A program made the translations under genes and the position numbers. A stretch of DNA of 64,000 nucleotides from Pleurodeles waltl. Taxonomy: Eukaryota; Chordata; Amphibia; Caudata; Salamandridae. The stretch lies in the NCBI RefSeq assembly GCF_031143425.1, contig NC_090439.1, positions 638,105,465 to 638,169,464 on the forward strand, given 5' to 3'. Shown piece by piece: positions 12,726 to 24,309 of this stretch (position 1 is its first letter; each line of letters begins with the position of its first letter). Below the pieces are notes generated by a model. The model was given only the letters and a program-made list of their open reading frames with translations. It was not told the DNA's origin and made no database searches.

Positions 12726-14060
12726 TCACTGGAAGTATAGTTGGATCAGTTGGTTCCTGGAGTATACATCTTCCCCCTCTTCATCATCACCATCACTCTC
12801 ATCCCCTCTCAGAGGAAGCTGGTCTAGATATACAGCACCCTCCTCCTCCAAGAGGGGGATAGATTTCCTCACAGCCATGTTGTGCAGCATGCAGCAGGCC
12901 ACCACTATTCAACACACCTTCTCAGGGCCATAGCACAGGGAACCCCCAGAGATATGGAGGCAACGGAATCTAGCCTTCGGGAGACCTATTGTGGCTCAAT
13001 CACCCTCCTAGTACGTCCATGGGCCTCATTGTAATTCCTCTCAGCATCTGTCCTAGGATTCCTCACTGGTGTCAGGAGCCAATGCATGTTGGGGTAGCCA
13101 GAATCACCTGCGAAAGTGGGCAAAACATGACTGTAACTAACTACCCTCAGTTGCAGACAGCCTGGGTGTCAGCTATGTACAGAAAAAGTGTCAGACACAC
13201 TCACCTATGATCCATCCTCTGTCCCCTTGTAGTTGTTCCATCATGTGTGGCACACTGCTGTTCCTCAGCTGAAATGAATCATGGACTGATCCATGGAACA
13301 TGGCATTCACATATGAGATGTACTGGTCTGCCGTACACACCTATTGAATGTTCATGGAGTCGAAGTTCGTCCTGTTGCTGTACACCTGTTCACTTACTCC
13401 TGGGGGGATGAGAGCTATGTGGGTGCCATTGATGGCACCTATCACATGGGGAATGTTGGCAAAGGCATAAAAGTCTGACTGACTGGCAGGTAGTTCAGCA
13501 CTTTGGGGAAACCTCACATATGACTGCAGGTGTTGTACAAATGCAACCAGGAATTTGGACAGGATAAGGCAAAACATTGGCTGTGAAAACTCTGCACCCA
13601 TGCCCACTGTCACCTGAAATGAGCCCGTGGCCAGGAAATGGAGTACAGGGAGCACTTGCACTTCAGTAGGGATGGCATGCTGATTCCAATTAGCCGGTCT
13701 CAGTACTGGATCGAGTAATGCACAAAGTTCATGAATAGTAGCACAAGTGAGTCTGTAATTGATTATGATGTGATGTTCCACCATGGTCTCCAAATCAACA
13801 AGTGGTCTGTACACAGATGGGGCCCTCCCTCGCCACATGGGTCTGTACCTAGGAGGAGTGGAGAACACATGTGAGGGACACAAATTCATTAGCACAACAT
13901 GTTGTGTATTCAACACTTCTGTCAAACATTTAGGTGACACATAAGCATTGTAGGATGTTAAACTGGAGTGACATGCCCTAACTGATACATCTGGACTGTT
14001 GTGGTGAGTAAATAGTCTTTTGGGCATGCGTTTGAGGGCTGGGGTCCATAGGGCCTGCAT
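12726..14060 (-). pseudogene. Harbinger-1 transposase, HARBI1-like DDE (broken)
   Basis: Exon 1 runs from an in-frame ATG at 14060 down to 13205, an intron of 97 bp occupies 13108-13204, and exon 2 reaches the stop at 12726. Family motifs are clear: VYRPLVDLETM, VLHFLATGSFQ, IPHVIGAINGTHIAL, SVHDSFQLRNSS, then after the intron [19 protein letters not shown] and RTRRVIE. The first catalytic Asp of the DDE triad is Asn (AINGTH; the Harbinger-2 copy has AIDGTH). The second Asp (VHD) and the Glu (VIE) remain. A TAG at 13341-13343 truncates exon 1, and exon 2 has a further stop and frameshift just after the Glu. It lies between the two SANT genes on the opposite strand. It would catalyse cut-and-paste transposition if intact; this copy cannot. 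Confidence 0.9.
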
Positions 14061-14385
14061 GGGGCCAATTACCAAATAATAACTGCGTAGTAGTTCGCAA
14101 AATGTCAGCCCCCTGTCATCCAGATATGTAGCAGTGGAAGTGACCTCATACCGCTAGCGGTTGTCGTAATGGCGTAAGGCGATGTTAACTGCCGTACACC
14201 TATTCATTGGTTAACATGGTTGTCAATGGGGAATATGGGCTTATCATGATCGCCGCCGGCAGTGAGGGTGCACACCGCCGCAGAGAGTGCGCCATTTCAT
14301 CACCCCAGGTTCACTTGACTCCCGGATTGCGTGCATGCAAGTACTCCACTGAGTGTGCTGCTGTGTCCTGACTCTGGCCCTGGAA

Positions 14386-16522
14386 ATAGCACGAATCACA
14401 GGGGAAAGGGCCCAAGCCTTCACCACGAAGGAGCTGGAGAAGCTGGTGGACGGGGTCCTCCCCCTGTATGCCAAGTTACATGGTCAACCAGAGGTGCAGG
14501 TGAGTAGGCGGATGGGGTGCATGGATGTATGTGATGGTGGTGGATGGCTGTCTGCATGTGTGCATGATTTGTAACTGCACAGCCGTTTAATGCATGACAT
14601 TCAGCATGAGTAAGGTGCTGGAATGCTGTTTTAAGTGTCTGTCACATAGAGGACGTATGGCCAGCGGTGCTTTTTCTGACCTGTGTTTATTTTCTGTGTG
14701 TCCCCTACAGGTCAGCGCCCATCAGAAGAGGGGACTCTGGCAGGCCATCGCCAGGGAGGTGTGGACCCTGGGGGTCTACAACGAGCAGAGCATGAAGCGG
14801 TGGGAGGAACTGCGGTGCTGGGCGAGGAAGACCTGCAAGGCCCAGCTGGGGAAGTCCTCCCAACGAGGAAGGGGTGCCCATCGGCCCCTGACCCCCCTAA
14901 TGCACCGCATTCTGGCGGTGGCATATCCAGACTTGGATGGGCGCTTGAAGGCTGCACAGCAGACACAAGGGGGTGACTACCAAGACCATATAATGCCTCC
15001 TTGATGGATGTCTGAGGGTGCTGTAGTATGTATGCTGTCTAGTGGCAGGGACTCTGACTGATGTCATTTAGCATTATAGCCCCCATTGGCAGTTAGATGA
15101 TAACAGACAGGTCTGCAGTCCTTCAGGTCCTTCTGTCATGTGGGAGATGGTTGTAAACTAGGGTTGTGGCCAGTAGTCAGGGGCATAGCCCTGAGTATAG
15201 CTGTAGGTGCTGCATGTTGGTGTATTAGCTGGGTGAGTGTATGAGTAAACCAGATGTATGCATCCATTCAGATGTTAATATTCTCTCTCCTGTTTTGTCT
15301 CCCCAACCCTTTACCCTTGTGTTGTCTGTGTACATCAGCATCGTCTGGCGAGGGAGCAGTGGCACCGGTGAGTGGGAATGCAGCGGCCCACGGTTCCAAG
15401 GAGGCAGAGTCTACTGATGCCAAGGGGACTAGTGGGTTGGAGGGCGAGGGGAGTACCACGGGGGAGGCAACTACCACTGGAGGTAGTGACTCTGATACCT
15501 CGTTCGATGGGAGCTCCCTGGTGGTGGTGGACCCTACTGGGCCCACCCAATTTTTGACATCTTCTGCCATCCCCAATACCATCACTGCCCTCCCAGTTGC
15601 GCCCCACCTAGTTGCCTGTTCCCACTCACCCAGAAGGGTGGGCGTCTCCTTCGCCCCAGGCAGCTCATCCCCTGCCCCAGTGAGCCCTGCTGCCCTCACA
15701 GAGGAGGCTATTGACCTCCTGAGGACCATCTCTGTAGGGCAGACAACCATGATGAATGCCATCCAGGGGCTAGCATCCCAGATGCAGCAGTGCAATGCAT
15801 ACCTGGAAGGCATTCACGGTGCCATGTCTGGCCTACACAGATCTTTTCAGGCTCTGGCCTCCTCTTTGACGGCAGCCAGTGTTCCTGGTCTTTCCGTCCC
15901 CCCTCCAACCACCTCTACCCCTTCCAGCACCCCACTCCCTTCACCCATCCCAAGCACACGTTCAGACAGCCATGCACACACCTCAACACACAAGAAGCAC
16001 ACACAGAAACACAAGCACCACACTTCCCACCACAGGCATACACACAGCCAACATACAAAGGCACACACAACAACATCCACTTCCCCCACTGTATCCACCT
16101 CTTCCGCCTCCCTGTCTGACACCTCTACATGCACACTGACAAGCACTGCACCCTCATTCACTGTTGCTGACCCCATTCTTGCAGTCACCACAACATCAGA
16201 CATCCAGTCATGCACCCCAGACACCACACCTGCACTCACCACATCGACTTTGAGTAACACTTGCAGCACACTCACCAAACTTGCAGACACCCAGACAACA
16301 TCCATTTACACTGGCAGCCTGTCTTGTCCCACTGTATCCACCCCCCTCCTCCCATTACACTCAGACATTCACAGACACCCACACAACACAACACACATCC
16401 ACCACACCTCGGCATACTGTTCAGGCACCTGCAACCACGTCACGCACACCCACACCTGTTACAACCACTCCCTCTACCTCCACTCCCACACCTTCCTCCA
16501 GGTCCACCCCAACTGCCCCTAA
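14386..16522 (+). pseudogene. Harbinger-1 gene B: second SANT/Myb-like protein, three exons (broken)
   Basis: Exon a (14386-14499) encodes GERAQAFTTKELEKLVDG. Intron 14500-14710 (GTGAGT...CAG) is phase 0. Exon b (14711-14972) completes a SANT/Myb-like domain with RGLWQAIAREV and SMKRWEELRCWARK and ends ILAVAYPDLDGRLKA. Intron 14973-15338 is phase 1. Exon c (15339-16522) is Ser/Thr/Pro-rich with a conserved core EEAIDLLRTISVGQTTMMNA. The same exons, splice sites and phases occur in Harbinger-2. The start codon corresponding to the Harbinger-2 ATG is ATA here (14386-14388). The frame closes at 16522, but homologous coding continues in another frame to about 16900, and an AATAAA polyadenylation signal lies at 16982. 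This protein is distinct from gene A and its role is not established. Confidence 0.8.
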
Positions 16523-16981
16523 GAATCTTTTCCTATCCTGTGTACACCTTTTTGAACCCACTGGCCCACCCTGTCTCATCCCTAACTGTGCACACCTTCT
16601 TGCCCTGTCCCCTCCTTCCATGTCCAAGTCTGCCCCTGTCCGCCCTTCCCATTCCTGTGCACCTTCCCCAGTGAGCAAGAGGCCCCATGCTGGCCCTGGA
16701 CCACCTGCCACCCCGGCCCAAGACCGCTCCCCCACCTTCCAAAGCAACACCAAAACCACCTCCCAAACGGAAGCCCAAGCCCCCCCTCCCAGACGAAAGT
16801 CCCCACCCCTGCCACCCCTGACCCTGTTCCCTGAGGTGCCTGGCTGCCCCATTGATGCCCCTTTATGGTGGAGTACCATGTGCACATGTGGGCATCAAGT
16901 TCGGGCTTTTGGGCCCATCAGCCTTTTTGATATGGACTGGCCAATGTCCTCATTTGGACAATCTGTTGCTCCTGGAGCTTT

Positions 16982-16987
16982 AATAAA
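16982..16987 (+). promoter_or_regulatory. AATAAA polyadenylation signal of Harbinger-1 gene B
   Basis: The hexamer is followed by GT-rich sequence and lies downstream of the gene B coding remnants on the same strand. It is a plausible 3' end for that transcript. Confidence 0.55.
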
Positions 16988-19912
16988 GTTTGTGTGCCCA
17001 CTGTTGGCACACTCTGGATCCGTGGATCCTCGTTTCATTGTGGGGGGGTGTTGTGCACATGTCGGTACTTTGGGCAGGTTGTCTTGGGCTTGTTTCCAGT
17101 AAGTACCTCTTGCTCAGGTGTGTATGCCTTGTGATGTTGTGATGGGTTGTGGGTGCGTTGTGGGGTGGGTGGAGTAGGTGGGTATGTCACTGTGCCCTTT
17201 CTTCCCTTGTTTAGTAGATTGCGGTACTTACCATCATCGTCTTCGTTGGCGGTCCCGGTCGCGGAGGTATATGGCAAGGAGCAGCACTGGCATGATTTCC
17301 AACTCTCTCTCCATGTCTGCTTCAGTGTGTTGTGTGAGCCTCCGGTGAATGTTTCCTTTTATTTGGTTTGTTTCCACCTAGTTTTGAGTTGTGGTGGTTC
17401 CCGCTACGGAACTGACGACGGTCTAGTGCTTCATTATTTGTTGGCCTTTCCGTCGGCCTGTGGGCGGCCTCTTCCGTTGTTGTCGACACTCCTCTGCTGG
17501 TGGTGAGTGTTTTTCAGGCTGCCTGTTTTTCATGTGCTTCATAATTTGGCGGCCCAGACTGCCAGCCTGTTGGCGGTAGTTATCGCCACCGCCGGCGGTG
17601 TGGTCTTTCCCGCTGTGTTCATAATGAAGGCCTATATCTACCTACAAAATTGAATATCTCCGATTCTACAAATTTGATTTTTGTCATTTTGGTATAATTT
17701 TTTTTTTAAAATATATTATGTTTTCCTAAATTGGTTTAGGATTTTTCTTGTGTTATGTTTTTTACTTTATTACAGTTTATGTGCTGCATAAATGCTTTAT
17801 AATTTGCCTCTAAATTAAGCCTGACTGCTTTCTGCCAAGATACCCTAGGTTAGGCCATGGTTAATGTAGCTACTTTTGTGGTTTACCCTAAGAAGGATTG
17901 TGGCTGTTGCGTGAGTGGGGCTTCCACCGCTCTCAACCAATAACCAAATCTCTTACATCCATTTTCAACTCAGCTAATAATAACACAAAGGAAGTGTTTA
18001 AAATTGTGAAAGAATTATCCCCTACTGTACATTTCTCTATAACATTTACCCTTTCCCCAGAACTTTGTAAAGCCTCACCTTCATATTTTTCTTTTATAAT
18101 CAAATTGATCTAAAACACATTTGATTACCTTTGATCTCTATGTCTCCATAAAAACTCATTCAAACAGAAGAAGGAGGTAACACCCTGGTGACACTGTTAC
18201 AGGATTTCTCATTAGTCTCTACAGAGGAAATAGCTGCTGTAGCATGGACTATAAACTTTGGTTCCCCTCTGGACACTTGTCCTGTCAGGATATTTCATCT
18301 ACCTACTCATATTCTAGCACCTATTTTCACTGAAATTATAAACACCACTTTCACTAAAGCATAATTTCCTGTCTATTCGAATCAGGCAATTTTAACTCTG
18401 CTGATCCAGCAATTACTGATCTACATTGCCACAGCCATCTCTGGCTAATATAACAGAAACAACAGTAAAAAACAAGCTGTCTGTTTTTTTAGAATAGTAT
18501 TTTATTTTTCATGAAGCCGAGGAATGTTCTAGCAGGGGCCATGGCACTGACCCATTTTTCTACCTAAAGTATGCAAAAAAGTGAAGGATTCATCTCAGTC
18601 ATTAGTAATTACTTTGACTGCATCCCAGTCCATCATTATTCTGCACAACGTGCCATCTAATAGGTTGTCCTTACTTGTTTGAGTTCCAGTTCAGGGAGGA
18701 CTGGGCCTGCCAGTTCAGGCTGGACTATTTCCATTGGAGCAGAATCAAGACTGATTTGCATATGGCAGAGTCCAAATTGAGGTGGCATGGTAGGTGAAAA
18801 ACGATGGATTGGAATGTGACCAAAGTAATTTCCAGTGGCTGAGATTATTTCAAGCATTCATACATCACCATGTTTTGATGCCCTGACTCTTCTACCAGCA
18901 ATGGACCAACTGCGTATGATCAAGGACGAGGGAGAAGGTGCTACCCTTATCTTACTGGATCTTTCTCCTGCTTTTCATAATGTGTCACATGCCACCTTGT
19001 TGGCTTGGCTTTGTGTATCAGAGGTATGAGCCTTTGCTGGAAGTTCATCCTTTTTGCTAAGTCAGGCATTCCTCCTTTTAGTTCCAAATTTTGTAAGCTA
19101 TACTGTGTAGTCCCTCAGATCTCTTGTGTTGACCAGCATTGTTTTACTAGGCCTTGAAAAAACTAATCACCCACTTGTTATAGCGAGTCATATTTTATCC
19201 AGTCAAGATATGTTTAGGACCTAAGCACCCATTCTGGTGAGTTGACAAAGAACCGGTGTTCTGTTAAGTCAGAAAGTGAAGGAGCAATAAAGACACCTTT
19301 AAATCTTGTTTTTTATCTTGACACATTTGCTCTGTGTTCAGAGACAGAGGACAAAAGCCAGTTAGTCTTATTACAATTACCTGTCTTTCACTGATTGCAG
19401 AGTTCCAGGATTTTGTAAAGTGAACTGTCTGATCTGCTGTACAAAGAGTGTGAAATGTCAGGAAGTAGGGTGTCACACATTTAAATAGCTAATAAATCAT
19501 CAGTACAAACATTTCAATATATATTTCAGTAGTTGTGAAAGCCTGTTTTTGTACTTCTGAGTGATGAAAAATATTTAATAGGATGAAAACAAATCAGAAC
19601 ACTTTACTTGGAGTTGTGCAAACGATAAATATGTTTTCTGAAACACAATTGTCACAAATTATTGTTAATACACTAAATAGTTTTATCAGTAAAGCTGCAA
19701 GCTAGTGGGGAGTTTTTTGCTCATTTCTTGGAAATTTACAGTTTATAAATGGAAATGCCCTACCACATCATGCTTTAGTAATATATTTATTAAAAGAGAG
19801 TGTTTAAACATAAACTGAGAAACACTCTTACCCCCGGCAGATGACAATGCTATTAGTAAACTACGAGGCAAGTCTGGGATCATGTGTAACCTATCTGTGG
19901 GATAGATTCTTA

Positions 19913-20573
19913 GGGTCTCCTTTATGAGGAAGTCATGCAGCGAAGCACAGCAACCCACATTGCTGCACTGCACTTAGTGACAGGAAAAGGGCAGGAATGC
20001 ACCATATTTAAGGCAACACAGCACATTCCTGTCCTTACCCATGCACTGACGCACAATGGGCTGCCTAACGTCAACGCATACACAATTGCACCATGGTGCA
20101 AGGTTGCCTGCACTGCACACAAGATTGTTTTTGTGCGGGAAGGGACACTTTCCTGCACAAAAACAATCCTGGGAGTCATATTCAACTTTCTATTTGTGCT
20201 GCAGAAAGCAGCACACATAGAAAGGGAAAGAAACAAAGCTAAATAGAGACATTTCTCCTTGTTATGCCTCCCCAGGGAAGGTGCAAGATTTTGGCGCATC
20301 CCTAAGTTCAGAAGTTCTTGTAAATCTGGGGATGCATCATAATCTATGAGAAATGCATGGTAACACCAATGCACACCCATGGGATGTCTTCCCAGGGCAG
20401 AGTAACACAATGCAGCAATTTGCACAGCAGTGCGTTACTCCAGATTTTTGGAGCCACTCAGAACCATGCAAAGTGGCTTTGTGTGTCTTCAGAAATCTGT
20501 CTTAAAGTTTGTGTCACTCTTGCATGATGTTGCCTGGTGCAAGAGCGATGCAAACAGCCTCATAAATAGATCC
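19913..20573. mobile_element. MITE-3: multi-hairpin element with GGNTCT...TTTATGAGG termini
   Basis: The left end GGGTCTCCTTTATGAGG matches the complement of the right end, GGATCTATTTATGAGG. The flanking triplets (TTA, TAC) do not match, so no TSD is claimed. Internal hairpins include arms around a TTTTTGTGCGGGAA stem (about 20127-20167), CTTTCTATTTGTGCTGC against its complement (about 20188-20224), and TGGGATGTCTTCCCA (about 20380-20395). There is no coding capacity. It lies within the decayed LINE, which it postdates. Confidence 0.65.
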
Positions 20574-21220
20574 TACATTACACATGGAGCAAGCGTTTAG
20601 TCTACTAAATCAAACAAAAGAGTTTTTTTTGTACAGCAGGAATGCTGAACTGACATATTTGAAGGTGCACTCATATATGAGAATGAAGAAAAAGGTGACT
20701 GTAAAATAAAATATTTGCTTTGGATCACACAATTTGAGACCAGTTACAGTTAGGACAAGTAGGTTATTCAAGTTAATCGACCTGCAGGTCTAGTAACATT
20801 TTAATGATTTTTCGAGGCCTGTTAACACTTATGCAACTCCTTTAGCCAGGCACATTAGATCATTTGGGATGAAGGTGATGACACATGGAGATGACACACA
20901 GATTATTCTTCAGCTAGAAGGAGAAACTCTCCTTGCTCAAAAATAATTTGATGGTGTCTGCTACCTGGTTGATGACAACATTTATCAAACTTAACTGAGG
21001 TAAGACTGAGGTCTTGATTATAGGAGAACCCACAAAGATGCATTGTACTGACTGGTGGTCTGCGTCTTAGAATCCCTAAACTACTACGGTGACTGCAGCA
21101 TACAAACTGAATTTCATTTATGATGATAAACTTAATTTCACTACACAAATTAGGAAACGTTTATCGCCCTGCTTTTTCACCAGTGATTGGTAAAGTACAC
21201 CTTTCTTTCCCGCCCCGGTC

Positions 21221-21239
21221 TCTCTCTCTCTCTCTCTCC
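21221..21239. repeat. (CT)n microsatellite
   Basis: About nine CT units inside the LINE relic. Confidence 0.9.
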
Positions 21240-22461
21240 ATGGTCATTTGTGCTTTAATGGGGCCCCAACTGGATTTCTGCAATATGCTTTATTTAATGC
21301 TTTCTAAGTATGAACACCAAAACCTGCAACTCGTACAAAGTGTGACAGCTAGACTCTTGGTAGGTCTTCCTCTCTGGGCTCCTATCTTCTCCCATCTAAA
21401 ATGCTTTAAATGGCTTAATATGAGACGTGTATGATATTTAACAGTATTTGCATCCGCCACATATCCATCTTTGGTCAAAGCCCTGTGTTTGTACACAGTC
21501 TTGTGAACCCCTACCAACTGACCTGTTCTCTTTGTTCTTCTTGTGACTCTGTGCTTACTGTGTCTAAGGTGCGCAGAAAGGGGTCCGGGAGTTGTGCTTT
21601 TGCATGTGTACCAGCTAAAATCTGAAACTCTTTGTCTACATCACTGCATCTTACCTACAATTATTTGGATTTTAGGAAACTTCTGAAACTTCTCATGTCA
21701 GTCTCTTCCTCAGCTTACACTTTGCACTGTGGTTAGTACCAGGCCACCACATGTTTGGGTGGGTGGGTGCTTTATAATATATATTGATGATGAAGACGAT
21801 GATGATAATGATGCTAACCACTACAGGGCAGTTGCTTATCCTCTCAGTGGATCTACTACAATCAAAGTAGAAACTGCTGAAGGGAAATATAGGCCCTCAT
21901 TACAACCCTGGCGGTCGGTGTTAAAGCGGCAGTAATACCGCCAACAGGCCGGCGGTTAAAAAAATGGAATCACGACCATGGCGGAAACCGCTAACACAGA
22001 CAGCCACTTTAACACTCTGACCGCCACAGCGGTAGAAACAAACACCGCAGCGGTAACCGTCAACAGACAGGCGGAACACAATGTATCGCCCACTGTATTA
22101 CAACAGGCCTATCCACCACCTTTTCCGGGGCGGTACCAACACCATTAAAAGCACAGCGGAAACAGGACTTGGAACGGAAACCACTCACCTCTCAACACCC
22201 AACGAGGAACCAGGACGCCATGGAGCCAGAGTTACAGGTCCTGCCCATGTTAGTTTACCTCCTCTTCTACCAGGAGTAGCAAAGACGCCGGCGAATACCA
22301 CAGTGAGTACTGCACTTAGCACACTGGGGAGAGGGGGGAGGAAAGAGATAGTGACACACACACACGCAACACGCAACATCAAATCAAATCAAATCATTAA
22401 CATTTATAAAGCGCGCTACTCACCCGTGCGGGTCTCAAGGCGCTAGGGGGGAAATGGGGGG

Positions 22462-24309
22462 TTATCGCTGCTCGAACAGCCAAGTCTTTAGGAGTCTCCG
22501 GAAAGCGGAGTGGTCCTGGGTGGTCCTGAGGCTGGTGGGGAGGGAGTTCCAGGTCTTGGCCGCCAGGAAGGAGAAAGATCTCCCACCCGCCGTGGAGCGG
22601 CGGGTGCGAGGGACGGCAGCAAGTGCGAGGCCAGCGGAGCGGAGGGGGCGGGTGGGGACGTAGAAGCTGAGGCGTCTGTTGAGGTATTCCGGTCCCTTGT
22701 TGTGGAGGGCTTTGTGTGCGTGGGTGAGAAGACGGAAGGTGATCCTTTTGCTGACTGGGAGCCAATGCAGGTGTCTCAGGTGGGCGGAGATGTGGCTGTT
22801 GCGGGGTACGTCGAGGATGAGGCGGGCCGAGGCGTTTTGGATGCGTTGCAGGCGGTTTTGGAGTTTGGCTGTGGTCCCGGCGTAGAGGGTGTTGCCGTAG
22901 TCCAGGCGGCTCGTGACGAGGGCGTGGGTCACGGTTTTTCTGGTGTCGGCGGGGATCCAGCGGAAGATCTTACGGAGCATGCGGAGAGTGAGGAAGCAGG
23001 CGGAGGACACGGCGTTGACTTGCTTGGTCATGGTGAGAAGAGGGTCCAAGATGAAGCCGAGGTTGCGGGCGTGGTCTGCGGGGGTCGGTGCGGTGCCGAG
23101 GGCCGTGGGCCACCAGGAGTCGTCCCAGGCGGACGGGGTGTTGCCGAGGATGAGGACTTCCGTTTTTTCAGAGTTCAGCTTTAGGCGGCTGAGCCTCATC
23201 CAATCTGCGACGTCCTTCATACCCTCTTGTAGGTTGGTCTTGGCGCTGGCGGGGTCCTTGGTGAGGGAGAGTACAAGTTGGGTGTCGTCGGCGTAGGAGG
23301 TGATGATGATGTCGTGCTTGCGTACGATGTCGGCGAGGGGGCTCATGTAGACATTGAAGAGTGTCGGGCTGAGCGATGAGCCTTGAGGTACGCCGCAGAT
23401 GATCTTGGTGGGTTCTGAGCGAAACGGAGGGAGGTAAACTCTTTGGGAGCGGTTAGCGAGGAAGGAGGCGATCCAGTCCAGGGCCTGGCCTTGGATCCCG
23501 GTGGAGCGTAGGCGGGTGATTAGGGTGCGGTGACAGACGGTGTCAAAGGCAGCCGAGAGGTCGAGGAGAATGAGGGCGACTGTTTCACCGTTGTCCATCA
23601 GGGTTCTGATGTCGTCTGTGACTGAGATGAGGGCGGTTTCCGTGCTGTGGTTGGTTCGGAATCCGGTTTGTGAGGGGTCGAGCAGGTTGTTGTCTTCCAG
23701 GAAGGTGGTCAGCTGTTTGTTGACGGTCTTTTCTATTACCTTGGCTGGGAAAGGTAGAAGAGAGATGGGGCGGAAGTTTTTCAGGTCGCTTGGGTCAGCC
23801 GTAGGTTTCTTTAGTAGGGCGTTGACTTCAGCGTGCTTCCAGCATTCGGGGAAGGTAGCAGAAGAAAAAGAAGAGTTGATGACGGTCTGGAGGTGCGGGG
23901 CGATGATGTCGTCGGCTTTGTTAAAGATGAAGTGCGGGCAGGGGTCCGAAGGGGCGCCGGAGTGGATAGAGTTCATGATGGATTTGGTTTCTTCCGTGTT
24001 GATGTGGGTCCAGTTGTTGAGGGTGATGTCCGGGGAAGCGGGTTCAGTGGTGTATGGTTGGGTCTGGTGTCCGAAGCTGTCGTGGAGGTCGCTGATCTTG
24101 CGATGGAAGAAAGTGGCGAGGGATTCGCACAAATCCTGTGAGGGCGTGACGGCGTTGGCGCTGGCGCTGGGGTTGGAGAACTCTTTGACAATGCTGAAGA
24201 GTTCTCTGCTGTTGTGGCTGTTTTTGTCTAGTCTGTCGGTGAAAAAGTTACTTTTGGCAGTGCGGATCAGGTGGTGGTGTTCGCGTGTAGCGTTCTTGAG
24301 GGCGGTCAT
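22462..24309 (-). CDS. L2-1 reverse transcriptase portion (615-codon open frame)
   Basis: The open frame runs from an in-frame ATG at 24309 with no internal stop, but it is only the 3' part of the LINE ORF, since the upstream endonuclease is broken. RT blocks in order are: KNFRPISLLPFPAKVIEKTV, LDPSQTGFRTNHSTETALIS, VALILLDLSAAFDTVCHRTL, IICGVPQGSSLSPTLFNVYM and the catalytic SYADDTQLVLSL. A C-terminal region follows with SRLDYGNTLYAG, HLRHLHWLPVSKRI and AFRRLLKTWLF. All three catalytic Asp (DLSAAFD, YADD) are present. The pattern is that of the L2/CR1 group. The protein would copy LINE RNA at the target site. Relative to L2-2 it is far better preserved. Confidence 0.88.
   Translation of the reverse strand: MTALKNATREHHHLIRTAKSNFFTDRLDKNSHNSRELFSIVKEFSNPSASANAVTPSQDLCESLATFFHRKISDLHDSFGHQTQPYTTEPASPDITLNNWTHINTEETKSIMNSIHSGAPSDPCPHFIFNKADDIIAPHLQTVINSSFSSATFPECWKHAEVNALLKKPTADPSDLKNFRPISLLPFPAKVIEKTVNKQLTTFLEDNNLLDPSQTGFRTNHSTETALISVTDDIRTLMDNGETVALILLDLSAAFDTVCHRTLITRLRSTGIQGQALDWIASFLANRSQRVYLPPFRSEPTKIICGVPQGSSLSPTLFNVYMSPLADIVRKHDIIITSYADDTQLVLSLTKDPASAKTNLQEGMKDVADWMRLSRLKLNSEKTEVLILGNTPSAWDDSWWPTALGTAPTPADHARNLGFILDPLLTMTKQVNAVSSACFLTLRMLRKIFRWIPADTRKTVTHALVTSRLDYGNTLYAGTTAKLQNRLQRIQNASARLILDVPRNSHISAHLRHLHWLPVSKRITFRLLTHAHKALHNKGPEYLNRRLSFYVPTRPLRSAGLALAAVPRTRRSTAGGRSFSFLAAKTWNSLPTSLRTTQDHSAFRRLLKTWLFEQR

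Larger units (their letters stand above)
10126..17632 (+). mobile_element. Harbinger-1: 7.5-kb PIF/Harbinger transposon encoding three decayed proteins
   Basis: The termini are related inverted repeats: GGGAGCCATTATGAAC on the left and the complement of GGCCTTCATTATGAAC on the right, each followed inward by AGCGG. A perfect 3-bp TSD, TAT, flanks the element (10123-10125 and 17633-17635). It encodes SANT/Myb-like gene A (+), a HARBI1-like transposase (-) and SANT/Myb-like gene B (+), in the same plan as Harbinger-2. Both ends are dense in GCGGT and ACCGC words (for example near 10145-10200 and 17560-17605), plausible binding sites for the SANT proteins. All three genes carry disabling mutations. 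It sits inside LTR-A. Confidence 0.92.
8443..17957 (+). mobile_element. LTR-A: long non-coding solo LTR (about 2.0 kb), split by Harbinger-1
   Basis: Non-coding sequence starts with TGTTAGACCTGTCATC at 8443 and stops at 10125 where Harbinger-1 is inserted. It resumes at 17636 and ends TCTCTTACA at 17957. Joined, it is about 2,005 bp, begins TG and ends CA, as LTRs do. The 5-bp flanks TACAC (left) and TCCAT (right) do not match, so the TSD is unproven or decayed. It contains a (CA)n microsatellite at 9315-9341. No internal region or partner LTR is seen, so a solo LTR is the simplest reading. Family assignment is inference. Confidence 0.6.
17958..21812 (+). mobile_element. Decayed L2/CR1-type LINE (RT and C-terminus), interrupted
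   Basis: Conceptual translation in shifting frames gives a recognisable LINE order. A pre-RT segment reads NNTKEVFKIVKEL (from about 17968). Then come GSPLDTCPVRIFHLPTHILAP (about 18258-18320), the core GATLILLDLSPAFHNVSHATLL (about 18937-19000), the catalytic box HGDDTQIIL in place of YADDTQ (about 20887-20915), a thumb-like PQLDFCNMLYLMLSKYEHQN (about 21268-21330), and a C-terminal LDFRKLLKLL (about 21668-21697). A 3' UTR phrase GGGTGCTTTATAATATATAT is followed by an impure GAT-repeat tail ending about 21812. Many stops and frameshifts make it an old relic. MITE-3 and other DNA interrupt it between about 19160 and 20740. The 5' end is missing. Confidence 0.75.

Noticed and set aside
8438..17962. 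A 5-bp TSD for LTR-A
   Set aside because: The flanks TACAC and TCCAT agree at only some positions, so a TSD was not claimed and the right boundary is tentative.
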